Positions 1 to 5,406 of a stretch of DNA of 9,614 nt are shown one piece after another; positions within the stretch are counted from its first letter, which is position 1; the number at the start of each line of letters is the position of its first letter. The stretch is from positions 1 to 9,614 of the forward strand of contig JAIFNF010000233.1 in the NCBI GenBank assembly GCA_020047885.1. The letters run 5' to 3'. The translations under genes and the position numbers were made by a program. Below the pieces are notes generated by a model. That model saw nothing but the letters and a program-made list of their open reading frames with translations, did not search any database and had not been told where the DNA came from. Source of the stretch: Gammaproteobacteria bacterium (GTDB lineage Bacteria > Pseudomonadota > Gammaproteobacteria > Competibacterales > Competibacteraceae).

Positions 1-35
1 TCGCCGGGACCGGCACCAATAAAGTAGACGGTCAT
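1..35 (-). CDS. cobM: Precorrin-4 C11-methyltransferase (CobM/CbiF-like), N-terminus only
   Basis: Only the first 11 codons and two bases are present; the gene continues past the left edge. They read MTVYFIGAGPG, which matches the remembered start of CobM/CbiF, the SAM-dependent methyltransferases that methylate C-11 of (cobalt-)precorrin-4 in the corrin ring of cobalamin. The GAGPG loop is the SAM-binding glycine motif shared by the whole tetrapyrrole methylase family (CobA, CobI, CobJ, CobM), so a sister enzyme is possible, though the MTVYFIGAGPG form is most typical of CobM. The ATG overlaps the TGA of the upstream NosL gene as ATGA, implying translational coupling. The protein would be cytosolic. 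The family call is good for such a short piece; the exact member is less sure. Confidence 0.62.
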   Translation of the reverse strand, partial: MTVYFIGAGPG

Positions 36-613
36 TCCAATTTCCCCTGATCCAGGTTTTCCAGCAGTTTCAGATCAACGTCAGCGAAGCGGACGATACG
101 TTTACCCTGATGATCCTTGCGGAATTCTTCAGCTTCCGCCGAGGTCGTCAGCGGGATCAATTCATGCCCCATGGGGCCGAGCGTATCCGAACCCATGACG
201 TACCAGGCGGTGCGGGCGTCGATGCGGGTGACGCCGTAGTACTCGGTGACGCCGATGGCGGCGAGGTCGGCCTGGCGATGACCGGGCGCGTATTTGGGCA
301 GATTCAGCAAATATTTGAACAGGTCTTTGGCACCATCGAAATGATGGGCATGACCGTCTTTATAAAGCACCGTCGCTACCCAGTCAGGATAGAGTGCGAC
401 GAACATCCCGCAGACCGGGCAGGTGTCCTTGGAGCCAGGGGTGGGGAAGGATAGACCTTCGCTCCAAACGGGGGAGAACAGGCTGAAGGTCAGCAGGAAG
501 GCGATGAGTATTTGCCAACGTCGGTGCCCGCGGTCGAACCACCCCGGCGCTACGCGCCACCCCTCCTTATCCAAGGAGGGGAATGGGTATTCCAGGTTTT
601 TCAGCAAGTTCAT
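32..613 (-). CDS. NosL-family metal-binding protein with repeat-derived signal peptide extension
   Basis: A 193-residue protein of the NosL family. NosL itself is a periplasmic Cu(I)-binding accessory protein of nitrous oxide reductase maturation; many paralogues sit in other metal-related operons. The hallmark CPVCGM is at residues 65-70 (C65, C68, M70), followed by a His-rich stretch (HAHHFDG, 88-94). Residues about 34-48 are a hydrophobic signal segment, with a plausible cleavage near residue 51. The start is the ATG forming ATGA with the stop of the upstream NosL gene; no later ATG or GTG lies in frame before the signal segment (an in-frame TTG at codon 14 is the only alternative). Residues about 9-26 are encoded by a 48-bp palindromic repeat also present near 1886-1933, giving an unusually long 33-residue n-region. 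The downstream partner is cobM, overlapped by 4 nt. Family certain; metal and client unknown. Confidence 0.88.
   Translation of the reverse strand: MNLLKNLEYPFPSLDKEGWRVAPGWFDRGHRRWQILIAFLLTFSLFSPVWSEGLSFPTPGSKDTCPVCGMFVALYPDWVATVLYKDGHAHHFDGAKDLFKYLLNLPKYAPGHRQADLAAIGVTEYYGVTRIDARTAWYVMGSDTLGPMGHELIPLTTSAEAEEFRKDHQGKRIVRFADVDLKLLENLDQGKLE
537..584 (-). repeat. 48-bp double-palindrome element, copy 1 (inside NosL gene)
   Basis: This is the reverse complement of copy 2 at 1886-1933, with 45 of 48 positions identical by eye. It holds two hairpins: CCCCTCCTT/AAGGAGGGG (9-bp stem, 4-nt loop) and GGCGC/GCGCC (5-bp stem, 3-nt loop). The three differences fall in the two hairpin loops. It lies in frame within the NosL coding sequence and encodes roughly FPSLDKEGWRVAPGW, the n-region of the signal peptide. 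It resembles REP/RPE-type dispersed palindromic elements; the family assignment is inference. Confidence 0.85.
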
Positions 614-1236
614 TGCCCATGCCCGGCATGAGCTTTCTTTTCCGCCCGCTTTTTGCGAATCATGGCGGTATCACTGGCCATGCTTTGATAGGAGGCAGCT
701 AGCGCGGCGTCGAAATCGCCCAGTTCGCCGCCTTGTTCAGCTTTAGCGGCCTCGGCAGCAGCTTTGGTGGCAAAAGCGACCTTACTCTGTTTGGTCATCA
801 CGCCCGGTAGTTTCGAGCCGATCAGGTAGGTCGCATCGTCAACATTGATCAGCGGTTTGGGTTCCGTCTTTGCCCCGAAGTCGGCGGCGTAAATCGCTTT
901 GGGTCCCCGGTCAAGATTGATCGCCAGGCTCAGCGCAGCGCAGTGGATCGAGCAGGTCGGGTCGATCAGGTCATCCTGGTAATGCACCAGATGGCGGCTG
1001 TGGTGGTATTGCTTGCGATCCATGCCACAGTAGGGGCATTTCGGATATTGGGTTAACTCATTATCCAGTGGGGTGGCGTCCGGCGCGGTCTTGGGGACAA
1101 ATTGCAGTGGAGTCCCGTCATGCTCACATTTTGCGGCAACGGCCGGTGAACTCAGCGTGGTAATGCCGACGGTGGCACCGGTGGCGGCGAGAATACGGAG
1201 AACCTGGCGGCGTTCGGTTTGAACCGGGTTGTTCAT
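610..1236 (-). CDS. NosL-family protein with twin-arginine signal
   Basis: A 208-residue exported protein. The N-terminus carries a twin-arginine signal: RR at residues 9-10 in the context ERRQVLRIL, a hydrophobic stretch to about 30 and an AVA-A cleavage site near 34. Tat export suggests folding or metal loading in the cytoplasm. The mature part has a NosL-like CPYCGM (C67, C70, M72), a nearby YHHSRH, then CSIHC (C95, C99), and ends in a Lys/His-rich tail (KKAHAGHGQ) that could bind metal. It is the second NosL homologue in tandem and is coupled by ATGA to the next one. A 71-nt gap separates it from the upstream TlpA gene and contains a short GGAATT/AATTCC inverted repeat (1267-1285). The ATG lacks a clear Shine-Dalgarno. 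Known for the family: Cu(I) delivery to nitrous oxide reductase. Here no nosZ is visible, so the client is unknown. Confidence 0.86.
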   Translation of the reverse strand: MNNPVQTERRQVLRILAATGATVGITTLSSPAVAAKCEHDGTPLQFVPKTAPDATPLDNELTQYPKCPYCGMDRKQYHHSRHLVHYQDDLIDPTCSIHCAALSLAINLDRGPKAIYAADFGAKTEPKPLINVDDATYLIGSKLPGVMTKQSKVAFATKAAAEAAKAEQGGELGDFDAALAASYQSMASDTAMIRKKRAEKKAHAGHGQ

Positions 1237-1307
1237 GGCGGGGATGTCGTTGTGGTGAATGAGAGCGGAATTCTAGGGCAATTCCGGGTGAGTGTGATTG
1301 AAAATTC

Positions 1308-1817
1308 TCAAAGCAGCGGATTGATCGCCTGAGCGAACACTTCCGGGGTGGATTCGCCAATAATCCGGGCGCGGACGATGCCTTGCCGGTCAATCAGGTA
1401 GGTGACGGGCAGGCCGATTACCTGGTAGCGGCGCATGACCTCACCTTGCCGGTCCAGCAGCGTGTCGTAGGAAATGCCGATGTCCTTGACAAACTTTTCC
1501 ACGGTTTCCGGCGGTTGCATGACGTTCACGGCGAGAATGGTCAGGCCCTGATCCCGGTGCTGGCGATAGACCGGCTCCAGCGCCTGCATTTCACCGTGGC
1601 AATACGGGCACCAGTCCGCCCAGAAGCGCAGGGCGACCACTTGGCCCTGATACTGTTCCGGGAAACGCACGGTCACCCCGTCCAGCCGTTCCAGGGTAAA
1701 CGCCGGGGCGGGAGCGCCGTTGTGAATCGCGGGTAGCTCTGATCCACAGGCGGTCAGGAGGGCGAGGAGCAGGAGGCTCCATCCGCTTTGTTTCCAGTAT
1801 CCCGGTAAAGCTTTCAG
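1308..1817 (-). CDS. TlpA-like thioredoxin-fold lipoprotein, probable CTG start
   Basis: A thioredoxin-fold disulfide reductase of the TlpA/ResA type, with WCPYC (active Cys pair 70 and 73 in this numbering) and the cis-proline segment GLPVTYLID. Such proteins keep periplasmic cysteines, for example in metal chaperones or cytochrome c maturation proteins, reduced. The first GTG in frame (1676) would remove the export signal. Reading further upstream in the same open frame gives KALPGYWKQSGW, then a leucine-rich segment and the lipobox LTAC-G (Cys 24), a textbook lipoprotein signal. The frame has no ATG, GTG or TTG ahead of that signal, but a CTG at 1815-1817 lies 6 nt after GGAGG (1824-1828). 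This start gives 169 residues, a normal length. Alternatives: a lost ATG or an upstream frameshift from the GTG at 1833. Downstream NosL proteins with Cys-x-x-Cys-Gly-Met are plausible reduction clients. Confidence 0.82.
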   Translation of the reverse strand: MKALPGYWKQSGWSLLLLALLTACGSELPAIHNGAPAPAFTLERLDGVTVRFPEQYQGQVVALRFWADWCPYCHGEMQALEPVYRQHRDQGLTILAVNVMQPPETVEKFVKDIGISYDTLLDRQGEVMRRYQVIGLPVTYLIDRQGIVRARIIGESTPEVFAQAINPLL

Positions 1818-1823
1818 AGGGAG

Positions 1824-1828
1824 CCTCC
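1824..1828 (-). promoter_or_regulatory. Shine-Dalgarno deciding the CTG start of the TlpA gene
   Basis: GGAGG on the minus strand, 6 nt before the CTG at 1817-1815. No other start codon is suitably spaced from it in the lipoprotein frame. It supports the long form with signal peptide. Confidence 0.6.
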
Positions 1829-1885
1829 AGCACAGATGCGTCAGGTCAGGGTTATCGCTTTTCCCGATGATCGCCGGATTTCCGG

Positions 1886-1933
1886 ATTCCCCTCCTTGGC
1901 GAAGGAGGGGTGGCGCGAAGCGCCGGGGTGGTT
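1886..1933 (+). repeat. 48-bp double-palindrome element, copy 2 (intergenic)
   Basis: The inverted partner of the copy at 537-584, with the same two hairpins. It starts 15 nt past the stop of the SopB-like gene and lies in the 131-nt gap before the TlpA gene. The folded RNA could protect the 3' end of the effector message or reduce readthrough, but no T-run follows, so it is not a canonical intrinsic terminator. A short direct repeat of AATCCGG lies just beyond it (1874-1888). Confidence 0.85.
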
Positions 1934-1948
1934 TGGGAGGTCGGCGAC

Positions 1949-4477
1949 TCAGGTTTTAACCGCTTTTGACCCGCCCCGCACGATGCGGCGGGCATCGTCG
2001 TCGCCGACGCGTTCGGTAATCGAACTGACCCCCTCGGTCTTGTAGCCGCCAATGCCGGTGTTTTGCTTCTGCACTTCCAGATTGCCAGCATTCATGGCGA
2101 TTTCCCGGAAGATGCGGCTTTCATCCTCGGTGAGCGCCCCCGGCTTGGGCACTTCACCGGTGGCTTCCAGGCGATGCGCGAGGAATTTGACTTCCGCATC
2201 CACCATCCCCGTGCGGTCTTTGCCACTCTTGCAATTCGAGAGCGGCACCCCTTCCAGAAGGTGGGTGAGCAACATGAGCCGCGCCGCCATTTTGTAGGTG
2301 TCGTGTTCTTGGCTGCGGTGCGAGCCGGACGTATACATCTCGCGGATTTGTTGCGATAACTCAAGGATATGGCGGTTGTTGGGATCCGTGGGATGTTCCG
2401 CAAGATGCGCTTCGACCCAACCGCCTAGGGGCTTGTTCGGGTTTGTGCTGCCCAACAGCTTTTTCATGCCGTCTTCATTGACGCCGTGGGACTGGGTCCA
2501 GCCGCCTACCAGTGGCGAGTACCAGTTCACTGCGCCAGCGTTAACCCCGAAATTGAACGTTGCCACCTCCAGTTTGACCTGGATCTGCCGTTGAGTGCCA
2601 TTTTCATCGACCACGGTGAAAGTCCGGGGTTGAGGAGGTCCGCTGAGTTCGGCGAAGGCTGCGACCTGTTCCCGGAGCATCTGCGCCTCGTTGCTGTGAC
2701 CACGGCGAAACGCATCCGGCGTCACCAGGGACGTGGAGGTGGTTCGGAAGGTCACCACCTGCCCGTTCATGGCGTCGGTCATTAACTGGGGTTTCAGGGC
2801 GAGGGCCGCCAGGATGGATTCCGTGGCGCGGTTGAGGTTGCCCGCGTTGCGTGTGGGACCCTCATCGAGTCCGTAAGTCGAATGGATCGCATGGCGCACC
2901 CCCTGATAGAGCACCTGACCATTGGCCTCAAATTTCGAGGCATACAGATTGGAGGCGTGGGTGGTCTCGCTGCTGGCGTGGGCGGCGACACCGTGCCCGG
3001 CATAGCTGGTAGGAAACAAATCCCGATTACCGTGCGGTCCTATCCCAACATTAGGGTCAGCTATCTGCATCTTTGCCGCCGGTGTCAGGGTGCTTTGGTA
3101 GGTGTGCTGAACGCCACCATCAGTAAACTTGATGGTCTTGTTGATCGTATCCCAATTCTGGTCATTCAGCAGTTCGGCCTGAGCTTCCAGGTAGCGATCC
3201 TTCAGCCCGTCCCTCGGCACACCCGCATCCCGAAGCTGCCTCTGCAACTCCCCCGGATAATCGCCGAGTCGTGTATCAATGTCGTGGTCGCTGACCGTGG
3301 AGTCAGGACTGGGATTAAGAGCACGTTCATTAATCGTCTCCTGGGCTAAATCCGCTGCCAATGTCATCCACTGTTGGATCTTGACAGGATCCTGATCGGG
3401 CAGGGGCTTGAGTTGTTCGGTCTGTATTTCTTCGTTGATGATCTGTATTGCAGTTTCCCGATGCAGGCTCCTGGCTTCGGTGATTTCATGCTCGGAGATC
3501 GGGTTGGCGTTTTTGAAGTCGTTCAGATACTGGATTTGATCGGTCAGTTGCTGAATCTGCGCCTGAATATCCTGACGCATGGCCTGAACCAGGCCAGGAT
3601 GCAGCGGGGAAGGTGGGTTGGCCAGGCTTTGGTCCGACAACTGCAAATCAGCAATGTGATTCCGGATCGCCAGAACATGCTGATCAACGTTATGGCTGCC
3701 GATGGGACACGCCGACAAAAGCACGACATTGTGATCGAGGCGGGTTCTGGCGGTATCGAGCGCAGCACCCAGCGCCCCCTCGGTTAGAACGGGACTGGAG
3801 GTCAAAGTGTGGATGACATGATTAAGATCCTCCACCGAAGGTTTATCCACGCCAAGTTGGGTGCGGAAATGATTTTCGAGATTGGGCGTGTTCGCCTTAA
3901 ACTCTTTATGTCGGGCTTCCTGGAAATCCCGGACGGTGGCGGTGATCACCTGGGTAATATCATGGGCAGTCAACGGTTCGCGGGAAAACCGGGCGTCACC
4001 CGCCAGTTGGTTGAGCACCTCATTTTGCAGGGCGCGTTGATCCTTCGGGGACAGGTCTTGCAGTGGATAACCGTTGTTTGAGGAAAAGAGCGTGTTGATC
4101 GGACTCATGGGGTTGCGAAGATCAACAACCTGGCTAATCGTGGCCTGGTTCGTCAGGCGTTGCTCATGGCCGAGTCGCGCTGCTGTCTCGAGTACTACCT
4201 TAATGTTTTTCGAAGACAGATCCTGGGCAGCGTTAAGTTTGCTCATGGCGGCAGTGGCAATCGTATTGCCGTAGCCGGTGGTCAGCGCCTGGTGGAGGCT
4301 CTGTAATACGGCCTGGTTGGCTTGTCCTTCGATCGCCGTAGGACCGGTAACGCTGTAGGCAATGCGTCCAAAAAAACCGCGCGGCGCCTGAGCGAGGTCA
4401 TTACCGACCACATTCTGCGTGAGTCGATTGACATCGAGTGTCGCCGCTTGCCGGAAGGTATCCAGGGTAATGGGCAT
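1949..4477 (-). CDS. SopB/IpgD-family phosphoinositide phosphatase, probable type III effector
   Basis: 842 residues. CKSGKDRTGM at 749-758 is the Cys-x5-Arg phosphatase active site of SopB (SigD)/IpgD and of mammalian inositol polyphosphate 4-phosphatases; C749 is the predicted nucleophile. The preceding conserved motif appears as FNFGVN (641-646), followed by A where I recall E in SopB. From about residue 430 to the end the order of motifs follows SopB: NWDTINKTI (441), DLFPTSYAGHGV (486), YQGVRHAI (524), GGWVEAHLA, and GNLEVQKQNTG near 790. Residues 1-430 have no counterpart I recognise; about 299-357 look helical or coiled coil. SopB/IpgD are 540-560 residues. The start ATG has GAGGGA 7 nt upstream; the longer open frame to 4609 is rejected because it runs into the chaperone gene. 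The chaperone gene ends 19 nt before it. Known: these effectors dephosphorylate inositol lipids in host cells after type III secretion. Sampled G+C is lower than in neighbours. Confidence 0.9.
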   Translation of the reverse strand: MPITLDTFRQAATLDVNRLTQNVVGNDLAQAPRGFFGRIAYSVTGPTAIEGQANQAVLQSLHQALTTGYGNTIATAAMSKLNAAQDLSSKNIKVVLETAARLGHEQRLTNQATISQVVDLRNPMSPINTLFSSNNGYPLQDLSPKDQRALQNEVLNQLAGDARFSREPLTAHDITQVITATVRDFQEARHKEFKANTPNLENHFRTQLGVDKPSVEDLNHVIHTLTSSPVLTEGALGAALDTARTRLDHNVVLLSACPIGSHNVDQHVLAIRNHIADLQLSDQSLANPPSPLHPGLVQAMRQDIQAQIQQLTDQIQYLNDFKNANPISEHEITEARSLHRETAIQIINEEIQTEQLKPLPDQDPVKIQQWMTLAADLAQETINERALNPSPDSTVSDHDIDTRLGDYPGELQRQLRDAGVPRDGLKDRYLEAQAELLNDQNWDTINKTIKFTDGGVQHTYQSTLTPAAKMQIADPNVGIGPHGNRDLFPTSYAGHGVAAHASSETTHASNLYASKFEANGQVLYQGVRHAIHSTYGLDEGPTRNAGNLNRATESILAALALKPQLMTDAMNGQVVTFRTTSTSLVTPDAFRRGHSNEAQMLREQVAAFAELSGPPQPRTFTVVDENGTQRQIQVKLEVATFNFGVNAGAVNWYSPLVGGWTQSHGVNEDGMKKLLGSTNPNKPLGGWVEAHLAEHPTDPNNRHILELSQQIREMYTSGSHRSQEHDTYKMAARLMLLTHLLEGVPLSNCKSGKDRTGMVDAEVKFLAHRLEATGEVPKPGALTEDESRIFREIAMNAGNLEVQKQNTGIGGYKTEGVSSITERVGDDDARRIVRGGSKAVKT

Positions 4478-4484
4478 GGCAGTG

Positions 4485-4490
4485 TCCCTC
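4485..4490 (-). promoter_or_regulatory. Shine-Dalgarno of the SopB-like gene
   Basis: GAGGGA on the minus strand, 7 nt before the ATG at 4477. It fixes the start downstream of the chaperone stop codon and argues against the longer open frame. Confidence 0.65.
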
Positions 4491-4496
4491 GACAGC

Positions 4497-4973
4497 TTAG
4501 ACGCGAATGAGTTGTTCGCCGGAGGGCATGGCTGTCGCGTCAATCGCTGACTCGCGGCGATGTTCAGCGCTGGCTTCCTGAAGCCGCTCCTGCCAGTCCT
4601 CGACGACATCGATAAACTGCTTGATCATCCCCTGAAAACCGGGTTGGTCCAGCCCGGATAGTGCGTGTTCGTACACCAGCACAGCCGCCTGGGCGGATTT
4701 TTCCAGCGCCAGGGTCGCGCCCCCGGTTTGCTGCCAGAACAGGTTGCCTTGCAGCATATCGGCGTAGAAGTCTTCCCGGCAGTGATCGGGGACTGTGCCG
4801 ACCGTGGCGAACAGCATCAGCATCCCGGTCATCTCATTGACCTGCACGTGCAGCATGATCTTGTCATCGAACAGTAGCGTGCCCAGTCCATTCGGATCGA
4901 GGGCCAGTTCCTCCAGACCGATACTGCGCACAAAGTCGTTCAACAAATTTTGCAGGTTTTCCCGGTGGCTCAT
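4497..4973 (-). CDS. CesT/SigE-family type III secretion chaperone
   Basis: 158 residues with the layout of class I type III secretion chaperones: an amphipathic N-terminal helix (ENLQNLLNDFVRSIGL), LDPNGLGTLLFDDKIMLHVQVN (26-46) and MLMLFATVG (51-59) as the beta strands, FYADMLQGNLFW (69-80), GATLALEKSAQAAVLVYEHAL (85-105), and a last helix GMIKQFIDVVEDWQERL (115-131). Such small acidic dimers bind an N-terminal segment of one effector and keep it export-competent. Its place immediately upstream of the SopB-like gene mirrors the chaperone-effector pairing known for SigE-SopB and IpgE-IpgD. It is longer than those (about 110-120 residues) owing to a polar C-terminal tail from about 132. It begins 34 nt after the membrane-protein gene with no strong Shine-Dalgarno. 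Family very likely; partner inferred from context. Confidence 0.87.
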   Translation of the reverse strand: MSHRENLQNLLNDFVRSIGLEELALDPNGLGTLLFDDKIMLHVQVNEMTGMLMLFATVGTVPDHCREDFYADMLQGNLFWQQTGGATLALEKSAQAAVLVYEHALSGLDQPGFQGMIKQFIDVVEDWQERLQEASAEHRRESAIDATAMPSGEQLIRV

Positions 4974-5007
4974 GGCAAAGTTTCTCGCGATGGGATTGAT
5001 AGATTTC

Positions 5008-5406
5008 CTAGCCTAGCAAAATGAGCGGGGATTGCCAGATAAGCCAGGTGGCCAGTCCATAAAATAGCCCAAAACCCGCGAGCGCCCCGTTGGTCAACCG
5101 CCGCGCCTCCCGGTGAATCGTTTCGCGCAGACTGGGAATGTTGCGGAACGGGGTCAGAAGGCCGGCGCTCAATCCGGCGGCAGTCGCGGCGAACAGCGGG
5201 ATATAGAGCGCATAGCCGACATAATCATAGCCCGGTTTTAACAGGCAGAATGGGCAATGATGATTCGGATTTTCATACACATAGGGCGACAGGAAGGCGA
5301 TGATGCCGACGATGGCGACGCCAAAGCTCAGTACACTCCCCGCCGCGAATACCGGACCTATCGTCGGCCAGCGTTGGAACGCTAATCCCGTGATCAGCAA
5401 ACTCAC
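5008..5406 (-). pseudogene. Membrane protein, C-terminal part (frame-split; possible separate GTG-started gene)
   Basis: 132 residues if started at the GTG (5406-5404) that forms GTGA with the stop of the N-terminal part. Predicted segments: a short hydrophobic stretch 1-12, then 16-40, 62-86 and 108-131. HHCPFCLLKPGYDYVGY (49-65) sits in the loop after the second stretch, a paired-Cys motif suggesting redox or metal binding. Inserting one T at the TTT of 5418-5420 fuses the two parts into a continuous protein of about 322 residues and restores a normal transmembrane helix (LAFYGAAVSLLITGLAF). I therefore favour a single gene with a one-base deletion or sequencing error. Translational coupling of two real genes through the GTGA overlap remains possible. 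The family is not recognised; context (ABC ATPase, TlpA, NosL) suggests transport or maturation of a metal cofactor. Confidence 0.6.

Noticed and set aside
32..613. NosL as part of a nitrous oxide reductase (nos) cluster
   Set aside because: No nosZ, nosD, nosR or nosY is recognisable in the window, and the membrane protein does not resemble NosY; the claim is limited to NosL family membership.
110..746. Plus-strand open frames opposite the NosL genes
   Set aside because: Antisense of recognised NosL coding sequence; one includes the palindromic element, which reads open on both strands because of its symmetry.
1308..1676. Short TlpA form starting at the GTG at 1676
   Set aside because: It would lack a signal peptide and the first part of the thioredoxin fold, while the same frame upstream encodes a clear lipoprotein signal.
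1591..1833. 80-residue open frame overlapping the TlpA start
   Set aside because: Proline- and arginine-rich out-of-frame reading of the TlpA gene; kept only as a possible frameshift alternative for its start.
537..1933. The two 48-bp copies as ends of a composite mobile element
   Set aside because: No transposase or target-site duplication was seen, and one copy lies inside a functional-looking gene.
1886..1933. Copy 2 of the palindromic element as an intrinsic terminator
   Set aside because: Strong hairpins are present but no T-run follows on either strand.
2882..4081. Several plus-strand open frames of 90-155 codons opposite the effector gene
   Set aside because: Antisense shadows of the long effector frame; none shows a domain or a plausible ribosome site.
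4478..4609. Extended N-terminus of the SopB-like protein
   Set aside because: The 44 extra residues overlap the chaperone coding sequence and look like out-of-frame translation of it; the ATG at 4477 has a good Shine-Dalgarno.
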